A stretch of DNA of 64,000 nt from Pseudomonas tensinigenes (GTDB taxonomy: Bacteria > Pseudomonadota > Gammaproteobacteria > Pseudomonadales > Pseudomonadaceae), in contig NZ_CP077089.1 of NCBI RefSeq assembly GCF_014268445.2, positions 2,783,501-2,847,500 on the forward strand, in the 5' to 3' direction. The notes beneath the pieces are model-generated. The model made no database searches. It worked only from the letters and a program-made list of their open reading frames with translations, and had not been told where the DNA came from. A program made the position numbers and the translations under genes. Below are positions 50,126-59,070 of the stretch, piece by piece (position 1 is the stretch's first letter; each line of letters starts with the position of its first letter).

Positions 50126-50566
50126 ATGAGAAACGACACGCGGTTATCGCGCATGCTCCATGTGTTGATTCACATGGCTCGCCATGAAAAGCGCGCGACC
50201 TCGGAAACCATCGCCGGCATGCTTGGCACGAACCCGGTGGTGGTGCGGCGCACCATGGGTTTGCTCAAGGAGCAGGGGTTTGTGACGTCAGAGAAGGGCC
50301 ATCAGGGAGGCTGGGCGCTGGCCAAACCGCTGGCGCAGATCACCCTGCTGGATATCCACCAGGCGTTGGGCACGCAGTCGATTTTTTCCATCGGTTTGTC
50401 GACGGATCACCCGGAGTGTCTGGTCGAGCAAGCGGTGAACGCCGCACTGACACGCACCTTCGATGAGGCGCAGGCACTGTTGCTGTCGCGGTTGGGCGGC
50501 ATCACCTTGGCGGACCTGGCAGCGGATTTCGAGGCCCGCTTCAAGTCAGTCGGCGAGGATAATTAA
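50126..50566 (+). CDS. Rrf2-family transcriptional regulator
   Basis: Regulator of 146 residues with the Rrf2 winged helix: RLSRMLHVLIHMARHEKRAT, then NPVVVRRTMGLLKEQGFVTS and KGHQGGWALAKPLAQITLLD. Only one cysteine (PECLVEQ) is present, not the three-cysteine iron-sulfur set, so it may sense by another route or by a single thiol. AAAAAGGA precedes the ATG at 50126. Its end overlaps the convergent DUF2784 gene by 4 bp. Confidence 0.88.
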   Translation: MRNDTRLSRMLHVLIHMARHEKRATSETIAGMLGTNPVVVRRTMGLLKEQGFVTSEKGHQGGWALAKPLAQITLLDIHQALGTQSIFSIGLSTDHPECLVEQAVNAALTRTFDEAQALLLSRLGGITLADLAADFEARFKSVGEDN

Positions 50567-50946
50567 AGCGGCGAGGCGGCGCGACGATGTTTCCATGAGC
50601 GAATTGCCCGCCCATACACCAGCAGGTTGACCGCCAGCACGACGCTGCCGAGCGCCAGTTGAATCTGCGGGGTGAGCCCGGCCGGATAGATGATCGGCCA
50701 GACGTAATGCTCGATGAAGCCGCCGGCATATTCGGTCTGCCCGGCGGCGTGACGCATAAGGTTTTCCCAGTACGTCAGCGGACAGGTCAGATGCAGCACC
50801 TCGACCGCCACGCCCCAAGCAGCGGCCGGCAAATGCAGCCACATCAATCGTGGCCATTTGAGGACCAGCAGCCCGCCAAACAGCACGAACAGAATGAATG
50901 ACAAATGAAACAGCACCAGCCCGTCGGCTGCGATTCGGTACAGCAT
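50563..50946 (-). CDS. DUF2784 membrane protein
   Basis: Membrane protein of 127 residues with helices such as LVLFHLSFILFVLFGGLLVL, MWLHLPAAAWGVAVEVL and LGSVVLAVNLLVY. CPLTYWENLMRHAAGQ and FIEHYVWPIIYP are the DUF2784 hallmarks. The function is unknown. Confidence 0.85.
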   Translation of the reverse strand: MLYRIAADGLVLFHLSFILFVLFGGLLVLKWPRLMWLHLPAAAWGVAVEVLHLTCPLTYWENLMRHAAGQTEYAGGFIEHYVWPIIYPAGLTPQIQLALGSVVLAVNLLVYGRAIRSWKHRRAASPL

Positions 50947-51131
50947 GTCGTCTCCCTGACGCGGTTGTGAATGGCGCTATGTTACGCCGCTCAGGGGATT
51001 AACAGTCAGTGCGAAAATCAGCGAATTGCGCGCTCATCCGGCCGATTTCCCACAAGTGCGCAAGATTGTTCAAGCCAGAAAGGCGAAATGGCTGGCACAG
51101 TCTTCGACCGTTTCCTGGTTGAAGAACGTTT

Positions 51132-51830
51132 ATGTCTGATGCACTTATGCCGCGCAGTGCGTTCCTTCGCGGCGCTGCGGCGATCATGCCGTTGTCTCTG
51201 GCCACCGCGCCATGGGGGCTGCTGGCCGGCTCCATGGCGATCGAGGCCAACCTCACGCCGCTGCAAGGGCAGGGCTTGTCGAGCATCGTGTTTGCCGGTG
51301 CGGCGCAGTTGGTGGCGATCGGCATGCTCAAGGGCGGTGCGGGGATTTTCTCGATTCTGCTGACCACGCTGCTGCTGACCTCGCAGCACTTGCTCTATGG
51401 CATGAGCATGCGCTCGGTGATTTCGCCGCTGCCGGGGCGCTGGCGTGCAGGTCTGGGTTTTTTGCTCACCGATGAGTTGTTTGCACTGACCAGTCAACAT
51501 GATCGCCAGCAGTTCAATCGCTGGTATGCGTTGGGCGTCGGTTTGACGTTCTACATCGCGTGGAATCTGTTCACTCTCGCCGGCATTGTCCTCGGCAGCA
51601 GCATTCCAGGGCTTGAGCACTTGGGGCTGGATTTCTCGATTGCCGCCACGTTTATCGCGTTGATCACGCCGGTGGTGCGTAACGTACCGACGCTGGTGTG
51701 TGTGGCGGTGTCGCTGTTTTGTTCGGTGCTGTTCAGTTACTGGCAGTGGGGTTCGGCGCTGGTGTTGTCCGGACTGGCCGGAATGACCGCCGGGTTTATC
51801 TGCAACAAGCTGTATCGGGAGCGCACATGA
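51132..51830 (+). CDS. azlC: AzlC-family branched-chain amino acid exporter subunit
   Basis: Inner-membrane protein of 232 residues with about five to six helices. ATAPWGLLAGSMAIEANLTP, a SSIVFAGAAQLVAIGMLKGG segment and LTSQHLLYGMSMRS match AzlC. It pairs with the small AzlD subunit that follows with a 4-bp overlap. Confidence 0.92.
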   Translation: MSDALMPRSAFLRGAAAIMPLSLATAPWGLLAGSMAIEANLTPLQGQGLSSIVFAGAAQLVAIGMLKGGAGIFSILLTTLLLTSQHLLYGMSMRSVISPLPGRWRAGLGFLLTDELFALTSQHDRQQFNRWYALGVGLTFYIAWNLFTLAGIVLGSSIPGLEHLGLDFSIAATFIALITPVVRNVPTLVCVAVSLFCSVLFSYWQWGSALVLSGLAGMTAGFICNKLYRERT

Positions 51831-52141
51831 TGGTTTGGGCGGTGATTTTTGGTATGGGGCTTCTGGTGTTTCTCAACCGCTACGTGTTTCTCGAACCGCG
51901 TTTGCCGGTGCGTCTGAGCAGCAATGCGCGACAGTTTCTCGGGTTTGCGGTACCGGGGATGTTGACCGCTATCTGTGGGCCGATTGTCTTCATGCCCGAC
52001 AAACAGCTGAATCTGCAGTGGGATAATCCCTACCTGCTCAGTTCGCTGGTGGCGATCGCTTTGGTGATCTACACGCGCAGTACTTTGCTCAGCATGTTGT
52101 TGAGCATGGCGTTCTTCTTTTTGCTGCGCTGGTGGCTGTAA
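51827..52141 (+). CDS. azlD: AzlD-family subunit
   Basis: Small membrane subunit of 104 residues with three helices. VFLNRYVFLEPRLPVRLS and ARQFLGFAVPGMLTAICGPI are AzlD-like. ATG 51827 overlaps the azlC stop (ATGA), so both are made together. Confidence 0.92.
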   Translation: MMVWAVIFGMGLLVFLNRYVFLEPRLPVRLSSNARQFLGFAVPGMLTAICGPIVFMPDKQLNLQWDNPYLLSSLVAIALVIYTRSTLLSMLLSMAFFFLLRWWL

Positions 52142-52194
52142 GTTGTCTGTTCTACGCTTCAGGGATGAAAGGTTACTGATCACGGGAGGTGCAC

Positions 52195-52341
52195 ATGGCG
52201 ACTGAGCAAAAGCATCCAGAGACGGATGACGAAGATACGGATGAACCGACGCAAGAAGAAATAGAGCGGGAGAAGCACAAGGAGCAGACCTGGAAGCACG
52301 ATGATGGCCGAGAGCTTTCCGATCCTGACCGCAAGTTTTGA
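52195..52341 (+). CDS. small acidic protein (48 residues)
   Basis: ATG at 52195 with GGGAGG 6 bases upstream. The product begins MATEQKHPETDDEDTDEPTQ and ends SDPDRKF. It is highly charged, acidic at the start and mixed later, and likely disordered. A Rho-independent terminator follows 17 bases after the stop. The function is unknown. Confidence 0.7.
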   Translation: MATEQKHPETDDEDTDEPTQEEIEREKHKEQTWKHDDGRELSDPDRKF

Positions 52342-52357
52342 GTGACTTCTACGATAA

Positions 52358-52382
52358 AGCCCCACAAGTGTGGGGCTTTTTT
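52358..52382 (+). terminator. Rho-independent terminator
   Basis: AGCCCCACA, loop AG, TGTGGGGCT then TTTTT. The stem is perfect and the T tract follows directly. It ends the small acidic gene unit. Confidence 0.9.
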
Positions 52383-52388
52383 ACGGTT

Positions 52389-52604
52389 TCAAAGTTCGTC
52401 CAACTGCGTGAAATCGGGGTGTGTGGCCCGATATCCCAAGGTTCGATCAATCCACGCATTGAGCTCGTTGACCATCACCGGCGCGTGGCCCGGATACCCT
52501 TCGAGGGTGGTGCGCAGGATGCGTTCGATTTCGGGTACGGCACGCAGGTTTCGGGTCTTGATGTAGTGGCCGATAAAACAGTCGAGTTCAAAGCGCTCTG
52601 TCAT
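52389..52604 (-). CDS. small hypothetical protein (71 residues)
   Basis: ATG at 52604 opens MTERFELDCFIGHYIKTRNL and the product ends DFTQLDEL. Length and codon bias suggest a real gene, but the Shine-Dalgarno is poor; a longer TTG start at 52676 is the alternative. It reads toward the terminator at 52358-52382, which could serve both strands. Not assigned to a family. Confidence 0.5.
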   Translation of the reverse strand: MTERFELDCFIGHYIKTRNLRAVPEIERILRTTLEGYPGHAPVMVNELNAWIDRTLGYRATHPDFTQLDEL

Positions 52605-52676
52605 GGACAGATAAATACACTCCAGGCCGCTGACCTGTTTGATTGCAAAATCGTCGCGCAACTTATTTCTCTGCAA

Positions 52677-52992
52677 GGCTTGTAGACGTTAGGGGGTTCC
52701 TGGTTTGTTGACTCTTTGGTCAACTGGTATACCAAATGGAAATGCGGCGCGCATGCTAGCCGTAGTGCATCTAAATGTATGTATGACGGTTGAAATGTCA
52801 GACAGGCGGTTAGTTCATTCAAACGTGTGTTTTATGTGCGCCGTCTCAAAAATGAAACAGGGGTTGTAACGGCAGTGATTCGCTCTATGAGTTGGTAAAG
52901 TTTGCAATAGTTTTATTCCTTATAACGCTGCGTCAAAAGATCGCAGCCTTCGGCAGGTTCTGCATTGATAGACGCGTGAAGTCGGCAAATGT
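52677..52992. other. intergenic region with a single REP half
   Basis: About 316 bp, AT-rich, with no convincing gene. TCAAAAGATCGCAGCCTTCGGCAG at about 52933-52956 is a solitary copy of the REP type that forms a pair at 5953-6044. Confidence 0.6.
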
Positions 52993-53673
52993 TTAAGTCT
53001 GCTCAATAATCAAACTGGCCCCCTGATTGCGTGCGTTACCAACAGCTTTGCCGACTTTGTACCACTCGAACACTTCGCTGCCTTCACCTTCGAATAGCAG
53101 CATTTGCTCGGCCCGTTCAACTGGCGTCGCCGGATCCAGCCACTCGCGCACCAATTCCGCGCGGAACACCACCGGTCGGCGATCATGGATATCGAGCATG
53201 CCGCCGACGGCATCGGCGGTGACAATCACGAAACCGTCGTCATCCCGATCCGGCGTTTCGGCTGTCGGAAATTGTCCAATGGCCGCGCAGAAAACTGCAC
53301 CGTGGTCCGCGCGACGGATCAGCCAAGGTTGTCGGGTTTTATCCTCGCTATCGACCCATTCAAACCAGTTGTCCACGGGCACGATCAAGCGATGTCGCCA
53401 GATCGCCCGGAAGAACGGGCCATGCGCAACTTTCTCGACCCGGGCATTGATCGGTGGTGGGCGATCCTTGGCCCAGTGCGGGCGCCAGCCCCAGCGCAGA
53501 TTGTCGGCATGCAGGTGCTGCCCTTGTTGATGCAGGACGGCCAGCGCGGTAGTCGGCGCCGCGTTATAGCGATCAAGCGGCGCATCGCCGACGTGATTGA
53601 TCAACGCGTCGGGAATGCTCAGCACCGCGACAAAGTCGTGAATGCCACGGTACTGCGAGAGTCTTCCGCACAT
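52993..53673 (-). CDS. SOS response-associated peptidase (SRAP, YedK/HMCES)
   Basis: Protein of 226 residues that crosslinks to abasic sites in single-stranded DNA through Cys2 (MCGR), shielding them. Asn37 (YNAAPTT), Glu in NWFEW and His in DIHDRRPVV complete the catalytic set. The gene reads into the window from the right; the next gene is the ABC permease upstream on the same strand, 28 bp away. No LexA box lies in this short gap. Confidence 0.93.
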   Translation of the reverse strand: MCGRLSQYRGIHDFVAVLSIPDALINHVGDAPLDRYNAAPTTALAVLHQQGQHLHADNLRWGWRPHWAKDRPPPINARVEKVAHGPFFRAIWRHRLIVPVDNWFEWVDSEDKTRQPWLIRRADHGAVFCAAIGQFPTAETPDRDDDGFVIVTADAVGGMLDIHDRRPVVFRAELVREWLDPATPVERAEQMLLFEGEGSEVFEWYKVGKAVGNARNQGASLIIEQT

Positions 53674-53701
53674 GGGCCGATCTCCGGTTGGAGAGTTCAG
53701 C

Positions 53702-54544
53702 TTAGTCGCTGGCGCCCTGACCGGTGAATGTGTCGCGCCAGTTCAAGCAGCGGCGTTCGAGCATGGCGAGCAGGCCATCGCTGAATTTGCCGAGCAAGGC
53801 GAGCACGATGATCGCAGCCAGCACGATGTCCGGCCGCGAGGTTTCCCGGCCGTCACTGAGCAGATAGCCAAGCCCTTTGGTGGCCGCGATCAATTCCGCC
53901 GCCACCAGAAACATCCACGCCAGGCTCATGCCACTGCGCAACCCGGTGAACAAGCCGGGGAGGGCGGCCGGCAGCAAGATCCGTCGCACCAATTGCAAGC
54001 GACTGAAGCCATAGATGCGGCCGACTTCCACCAGTTTGCGATCAATGTTGCGAATGGCCGCGACCACGTTGACGTACACCGGAAAAAACGCGCCGATGGC
54101 GATCAAGACGATTTTCGAGGTCTCGTCGATGCCCAGCCACAACAGTAGCAGCGGCACCCAGGCCAGGCTCGGAATGGAGCGCAAGGCAGCGAAGGTCGGT
54201 TCCAGATAAGCTTCGGCTTCGCGACTCAAGCCGACCCAGGCAGCAAATACCAGCGCCAGGCTGGCACCGATGGCAAATCCGAGCAGCACGCGGATCAGGC
54301 TGGCGCCGATGTGTTTCCACAGCGCGCCTTCGGCGAGGTCGGTGAGGGTCAGAGCGATCTCGCTCGGCGCTGGCATCTGGTAGGACGGCAGCCAGCCGAT
54401 GCGTACGATAATTTCCAGCGCGACGATGATCAGCAGCGGCAAGGTCAGGCCCTTGCAGCGGCGCTGCCACATCGGATTCAAACTCGCAGGACGCCGGCGC
54501 GGTACGGCAAGTGGCGCGGACAAGTCTTTGCTGTGAGTGGTCAT
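53702..54544 (-). CDS. sulfonate/taurine-type ABC transporter permease
   Basis: Inner-membrane permease of 280 residues with six helices; the ATPase-contact loop EVGRIYGFSRLQLVRRILLPAALPG lies around residues 180-205. The closest functional class is SsuC/TauC. GGAG precedes the ATG at 54544, and a longer GTG start is less likely. It follows the binding-protein gene on the same strand, but no ATPase gene is adjacent, so a shared or distant ATPase is needed. Confidence 0.88.
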   Translation of the reverse strand: MTTHSKDLSAPLAVPRRRPASLNPMWQRRCKGLTLPLLIIVALEIIVRIGWLPSYQMPAPSEIALTLTDLAEGALWKHIGASLIRVLLGFAIGASLALVFAAWVGLSREAEAYLEPTFAALRSIPSLAWVPLLLLWLGIDETSKIVLIAIGAFFPVYVNVVAAIRNIDRKLVEVGRIYGFSRLQLVRRILLPAALPGLFTGLRSGMSLAWMFLVAAELIAATKGLGYLLSDGRETSRPDIVLAAIIVLALLGKFSDGLLAMLERRCLNWRDTFTGQGASD

Positions 54545-54605
54545 GGTTTTGGCTCCGCTCACGGCAAATCCGCGACGGGCGCGGATTTGTCGTGAGGCTG
54601 ATCAA

Positions 54606-55586
54606 TTACTGGTGGGCGACGGCTTGCTGCACACCGCTGTTGAGCAATTGATCGATGACTTGATCGACATTCACTCCACGGCGCACCAGTTCCTCGGAGA
54701 CCAGAATCGGCGCTGCAGCCTTGGAGGCGCTGATGTCCTGCTGGCTCAGTTGCGGGCTGCTCAGGTCAGTGCGCGACAGTTGCAACTTGGCTACATCCAG
54801 CGGCAATCCGGACTCCTTGGCGAGAAGGGCGGCGAACTCATCGGGATTTTTCAGCGCCCAGTCGCGGGCCTGTTCGTAGGCCTTGATCACGGTGTCGATA
54901 GTCTGCGGATGTTCTTTGGCGTATTGCTCGGTGACGCTGACCACGCCGTAACTGTTGAACGCCGGGTTGCGATACAGCAGGCGTGAACCGGCCTGGACCT
55001 GGCTGGCGGCCATGTGCGGATCGAGTCCGGCCCAAGCGTCGACATCGCCTTTTTCCAGCGCGGTGCGGCCGTCCGGATGTTGCAGGTGAACCAGTTCCAC
55101 ATCGTCTTTTTTCAGCCCGGCCTGTTGCAGACTGCGCAGGGTAAACAGGTAAGGATCGGTGCCTTTGGTGGCGGCGATCTTTTTGCCCTTGAGGTCGGCG
55201 ACGGTCTGGTAAGGAGAATCCTTGCGCACCACCAGTGCAGTCCATTCGGCGCGGCTGTAGACGTAGACCGATTTGATCGGGCTGCCGTTGGCGCGGCTTA
55301 GCACGGCGGCGAGGCTGGCGCTGGAAGCGAAATCCACGCCGCCGCTGTTGAGGTATTCCAGCGAGCGGTTGCTGCCCTGGCTCAGTACCCAACTGACCTT
55401 GGTCTGCGGCAAGGCTTTTTCGAGGAAGCCGAAGTGCTTGAGCACCAGACTGACTGGCGAGTAATAGGCGTAGTCGAGATGCACTTCTGCCGGCGCCGTT
55501 TCAGCTGCGTGGGCGAGTGGTTGCAGGCTCAGTGCCACTGCGCTGGCAGCCAGCAGGGTTTTGAGTCGAGGAAAGAACGATGTCAT
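54606..55586 (-). CDS. sulfonate/taurine-type ABC substrate-binding protein
   Basis: Periplasmic protein of 326 residues with a signal peptide (cleaved after AHA). The NMT1/SsuA-like pattern is DYAYYSPVSLVLKHFGFLEK, then NSGGVDFASSASLAAVLSRA and KGTDPYLFTLRSLQQAGL. GGAG precedes the ATG at 55586. First gene of a probable binding-protein/permease operon reading left, divergent from a second binding-protein gene across a regulatory region. Confidence 0.88.
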   Translation of the reverse strand: MTSFFPRLKTLLAASAVALSLQPLAHAAETAPAEVHLDYAYYSPVSLVLKHFGFLEKALPQTKVSWVLSQGSNRSLEYLNSGGVDFASSASLAAVLSRANGSPIKSVYVYSRAEWTALVVRKDSPYQTVADLKGKKIAATKGTDPYLFTLRSLQQAGLKKDDVELVHLQHPDGRTALEKGDVDAWAGLDPHMAASQVQAGSRLLYRNPAFNSYGVVSVTEQYAKEHPQTIDTVIKAYEQARDWALKNPDEFAALLAKESGLPLDVAKLQLSRTDLSSPQLSQQDISASKAAAPILVSEELVRRGVNVDQVIDQLLNSGVQQAVAHQ

Positions 55587-55735
55587 GGGGCGCTCCGGCA
55601 AAGCCACAGGTTTCTTATGTCCAAAAAGATATTTTTATCGAATGCTTCCTGCATGAATGGAATATTGCAGGCTCTGTGCCATGTGCTTGAAAGCGCCGGT
55701 TTATAAGGGTTTTAACGCCAGGTGCAGGATTTCAG

Positions 55736-55783
55736 CTGTTGCGTGGGCAACAGTGTGATTCGCTACTGTTGCCAAGCAAACAG
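55736..55783. promoter_or_regulatory. duplicated CTGTTGC inverted repeat in the divergent region
   Basis: CTGTTGC-GTGG-GCAACAG at 55736-55753 is a perfect 7-bp dyad, and a second, CTGTTGC-CAA-GCAAACAG, follows at 55766-55783. Together they form a 30-bp direct repeat of an inverted repeat, the pattern of a regulator dimer binding twice. The regulator is not encoded nearby. The rest of the 293-bp interval shows nothing else clear. Confidence 0.55.
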
Positions 55784-55879
55784 CAACTATCAGGCGTCAT
55801 GAGCTTATGCATTTATCGAATTTCAAAACCTTGAATCAACAGCGTTATGGTCTATGCAATTACCTTTGCAGGACTCGCC

Positions 55880-56827
55880 ATGAAGCTTTCTCGTTTCCTC
55901 CGCAGTGCGTTAATCACTGCACTACTAACTTCGCCGCTTTCCTACGCAGCCGACCCATTGGTCCTGCATGTCGGTGATCAGAACTACTACAACATCCGTG
56001 CCTCGGTGGAGGCATCCGGCGTGTTGAAAGACGCGCCTTATACCGTCGACTGGAAACACTTCCAGGCCGCTGCACCCTTGGCGGAAGCCTTGCAAACCGG
56101 TTCACTGGATCTGGGCTTCCTGGGCGATTCCGGTTTTCTGTTTCTGGCCGCCAAGCAGGCGCCGGTGAAACTGATCGGCGTATCGCGGCAAAATCCCGAC
56201 ACCATCGCGTTGCTGGTGCCCAAGGATTCGCCGGTGAAAACCATCGCCGACTTGAAGGGCAAGAAAGTCGCTTATTGGCCCGGCGCCTGGAGTCAGCAGT
56301 TGACCTTGCGCGCCCTGGAGCAGGGCGGTCTGCCGGAAAACTACGTCGACTTCGTCAAGTTGATGCCGATCGATGCCGCCGCAGCCCTGCCACAGGGCAG
56401 CATTGACGCTTTCCCGGTGTGGGAACCGTACATTTCCCAGCAGATCGTGTTCTCCGGCGCGCGACCGATCCTGACCGCAAAAAACCTGATGCCGGGGCTC
56501 AGTGCAATCGCGGCGTCAACGCCGTCGATCGACAGCAAACGTGCAGCGATTGAGGATTTTCTCGGTCGTTTGCAACAGGCTCGGGCGTGGGTCGACAGCC
56601 ACACGGACGAATACGCCGATCTGTGGGCGAAGAAAGCCAATCTCGATCAGCAGGTGTCGCGCCACTGGTTGCGTCAGGCGCACATGACGGTTGGGCCGGT
56701 AGATCAGCAGGCTGCGACGGATCTGCAAAGCACTGCCGACTTCCTGTTCAAAGTAAAAGCGCTGCCGGCTCCGTTGGCTACCGCTGGCATTATCGACACG
56801 TCTTTTAAACAGGCATTGGCTCACTGA
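55880..56827 (+). CDS. sulfonate-type ABC substrate-binding protein (orphan)
   Basis: Periplasmic protein of 315 residues with a signal peptide ending SYA. NYYNIRASVEASGVLKDAP, then LQTGSLDLGFLGDSGFLFLA and VAYWPGAWSQQLTLRALEQG follow the SsuA fold. AGGA precedes the ATG at 55880. No permease or ATPase follows, so it may feed the transporter partly encoded on the other side of the divergent region. Confidence 0.88.
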   Translation: MKLSRFLRSALITALLTSPLSYAADPLVLHVGDQNYYNIRASVEASGVLKDAPYTVDWKHFQAAAPLAEALQTGSLDLGFLGDSGFLFLAAKQAPVKLIGVSRQNPDTIALLVPKDSPVKTIADLKGKKVAYWPGAWSQQLTLRALEQGGLPENYVDFVKLMPIDAAAALPQGSIDAFPVWEPYISQQIVFSGARPILTAKNLMPGLSAIAASTPSIDSKRAAIEDFLGRLQQARAWVDSHTDEYADLWAKKANLDQQVSRHWLRQAHMTVGPVDQQAATDLQSTADFLFKVKALPAPLATAGIIDTSFKQALAH

Positions 56828-56958
56828 GCGAGCGCCGGAACCAAACCCTGTGTACCTTATCCAACCTCGGCTCGAATATCCGAGCGCAGGGATGGATAAG
56901 GGCGAGGGAGTTTTGCCAATCGATCACATGACGGCAGCCGCCGTGTTCAAGGCAAAAC

Positions 56959-57858
56959 ATGACATCCGGATTCAAACTTCTTTGTGCCGCGCTGATTGCC
57001 CTCGGGCTGACCGGTTGTATCGCCGCCCCGATCGAAATGACCGCGCAAACCGAAACGCGCCTGAAAACCCAGGCACCGGTGCGCTTTCTGTTGACGTTCG
57101 ACGACGGCCCCAGCGCCTCGAGTTTGTGGAATCCGTCGGCCACGGTGCTCGACAGTCTCAAGGACAACCCGCTGCAGCCGGGTATCAAAGCGGTGTTCTT
57201 TGTGCAGACACGCGCGCCGCGAGCGGGCAACAGTGACATCGGCCGCAGCCTCATGCGTCGCGAGCATGACGAGGGGCACATAATTGCGTTTCACACGGCA
57301 ACCCATTGGCACACCAATCATCGCTTGCTCGACCCGCAAGAACTCGAAGAGTCACTGACCAACGGCACGGCTGATATTGCTGCTATTTCGGGTGCTCCGC
57401 CGACACTGCTGCGCCCGCCGTTCTGGAATTACGACAAGCGCACCTTCGCTGCGTATCAGCAGCACGGCTTGCACGTTTTGCTCACGGATTTAAGCGCCAA
57501 CGACGGCAAGATCTGGGGTTTCAATGCCAGCCCGCGACGTCGGGCCAACATGTTGCGACAGCTGTCAGAAGTCCGTGAGCGTATCGCCCTTGGCGAATTG
57601 CCCACCGTGGACGGGGTCATCCCGGTCGTGGTGACGTTTCATGATCTCAACCGCTATACCGCGCGCCACACGCGCGAATACCTGCAGATTCTGCTGGACA
57701 GCGCGGCCGCCACGGGCGTGAGGCTGGCGGACAAACCTTTTTATGATGATCACGCCGCGCTGGAGAAGGCCGCACTGGCGCGCACGGTGGAGAACAGCTC
57801 GGAGGCGGTGAATTTGCCGGGGATGTGGAACTGGATCTGGGATCATGACGCGCATTGA
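56959..57858 (+). CDS. polysaccharide deacetylase family lipoprotein
   Basis: Lipoprotein of 299 residues: the signal peptide ends at the lipobox LTGC (Cys20). The NodB-type domain has motif 1 TFDDGP near residues 46-51 and motif 2 HTATHWH near 114-120. The later RPPFWNY motif completes the metal-dependent active site. It probably deacetylates an N-acetylated glycan in the cell envelope; the glycan is unknown. The start is preceded by AAGG. Confidence 0.88.
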   Translation: MTSGFKLLCAALIALGLTGCIAAPIEMTAQTETRLKTQAPVRFLLTFDDGPSASSLWNPSATVLDSLKDNPLQPGIKAVFFVQTRAPRAGNSDIGRSLMRREHDEGHIIAFHTATHWHTNHRLLDPQELEESLTNGTADIAAISGAPPTLLRPPFWNYDKRTFAAYQQHGLHVLLTDLSANDGKIWGFNASPRRRANMLRQLSEVRERIALGELPTVDGVIPVVVTFHDLNRYTARHTREYLQILLDSAAATGVRLADKPFYDDHAALEKAALARTVENSSEAVNLPGMWNWIWDHDAH

Positions 57859-57969
57859 CGGCGTGCTTGAAAGTTGTGATCGGGTTGGCATTTTTGTGTC
57901 GAGCGAGACACAAATTGCTCATCTATGCTCTACGAGTCGACCGACCCACCGCCTGCGAGGCGTCCACTC

Positions 57970-58212
57970 ATGCTTGCCATTGACGATATCTGCCGGATTG
58001 TCGAATCCGGCTTTCCTGCGTTCAAGTGTGACTGCATTGCAGGCACTCAGGGGCTGCTGCAAATCAAGGTATATGAGCCGAACAGCGGGCGTGTCGAATT
58101 GCTGCTCAATGGCGTTTCCCCGGAACACCTCGTCACGATCCGTGACATTTCCAACTTCATCGGTGAATTACGCACCGAAATCAGCGCGGGCCGCCGAGCG
58201 TTCGCTGGTTAA
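57970..58212 (+). CDS. DUF1652 domain protein
   Basis: Protein of 80 residues matching DUF1652: MLAIDDICRIVESGFPAFKC, a TLQ-like strand and the central VEPNSGRVELLLNG-type stretch (here YEPNSGRVELLLNG), then a helical end. GAGG precedes the ATG. A Pseudomonas-specific small protein of unknown function. Confidence 0.82.
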   Translation: MLAIDDICRIVESGFPAFKCDCIAGTQGLLQIKVYEPNSGRVELLLNGVSPEHLVTIRDISNFIGELRTEISAGRRAFAG

Positions 58213-58216
58213 CGCC

Positions 58217-58579
58217 TCATAAACGCCGTTGAAACGCTTGAACAATGCGCAGCGTCGCTTCGCTGGTTCTCAGATTGCGCACCGCATCCAGCGGATGCCA
58301 GATGCAATCGATGATCTCGTTCTGTGGACGCACTTGCTCAAAGTCCAGCACGGACGCCTCGTAGACATGATGCCGCGTGCTGCCGCTCTGCAATTCCATT
58401 AGATACAACACATCGTCGGCGTCCAGGCCGGTTTCTTCTTGCAGTTCGCGCACGGCAGCCTCCGCTCGGGTTTCCCCGTGCTCGACCTTGCCGCCGGGCA
58501 ATGTCCAGCGGCAGTGGGGTTTGCGTACCAGGAGAATGTGGCGATCCTGCTCGCATATAACGGTTGCACGTACTTTCAT
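58217..58579 (-). CDS. Nudix hydrolase
   Basis: Hydrolase of 120 residues with the Nudix box at [20 protein letters not shown] and following EETGL (G-x5-E-x7-R-E-x2-E-E-x-G). Cleaves a nucleoside diphosphate linked to another moiety; the substrate is not indicated. Convergent with the DUF1652 gene, with only 4 bases between the stops. Confidence 0.92.
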   Translation of the reverse strand: MKVRATVICEQDRHILLVRKPHCRWTLPGGKVEHGETRAEAAVRELQEETGLDADDVLYLMELQSGSTRHHVYEASVLDFEQVRPQNEIIDCIWHPLDAVRNLRTSEATLRIVQAFQRRL

Positions 58580-58804
58580 CTGTTACCTGGTTTAATGCTT
58601 GTCACAAAATAGAAATAAAACTGCAATATTTGAGCCGAAGCTTGCGACAAAGGTTTCATTGGAGTTTGGAGCGTTCGCTGTGTTGAAAAGTGCCAGATCC
58701 TTGACTGTTGCGGCTGGCGACATCCGGTCGGCATTTCGGGCGGGTCAGGGTGTAAGGTAAAAGCGTGAAGCTGGATCTGACCGTTAGCAAAAATGGAGGT
58801 ATCC
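58580..58804. promoter_or_regulatory. divergent intergenic region, Nudix / 65-residue gene
   Basis: 225 bp with an AT-rich left half. It should hold both promoters. No operator or RNA structure stands out. Confidence 0.4.
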
Positions 58805-59002
58805 ATGAGCATGCCGATGTTGAACAAGATGCACATGAACGGCTATGACGTGCTTAGCGTGAACAATGGCCCATGGCGGGTTTGCACTCAGGGCGATCGG
58901 CTGGCGTCGTTTGGTAGCCGGGAAGAGGCGCTGGCCTATGCCGCAGCGCTGCCTGGCTACAAAAAACGCACGACGCGCGCGCAAAGTCGCAAAACCCACT
59001 GA
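58805..59002 (+). CDS. small conserved protein (65 residues)
   Basis: ATG at 58805 with GGAGG 6 bases upstream; an upstream in-frame start overlaps the Shine-Dalgarno. The product begins MSMPMLNKMHMNGYDVLSVN and continues with PWRVCTQGDRLASFGSREEA. A strand-strand-helix fold like small DUF2188 proteins is likely. A terminator follows. Function unknown. Confidence 0.7.
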   Translation: MSMPMLNKMHMNGYDVLSVNNGPWRVCTQGDRLASFGSREEALAYAAALPGYKKRTTRAQSRKTH

Positions 59003-59020
59003 CAGGCTGGCTGTAACGAA

Positions 59021-59050
59021 AGAGCCCCGGCAATTGTCGGGGCTTTTGTT
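59021..59050 (+). terminator. Rho-independent terminator
   Basis: AGCCCCG, an 8-base loop region, CGGGGCT, then TTTTGTT. It ends the 65-residue gene unit and is about 25 bases before the convergent gene's stop. Confidence 0.85.
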
Positions 59051-59070
59051 TTGGCTGGGGCGGACGGGTC

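Noticed and set aside
52601..52822. 73-residue open frame on the - strand
   Set aside because: Poor start, irregular composition and placed in an AT-rich intergenic region.
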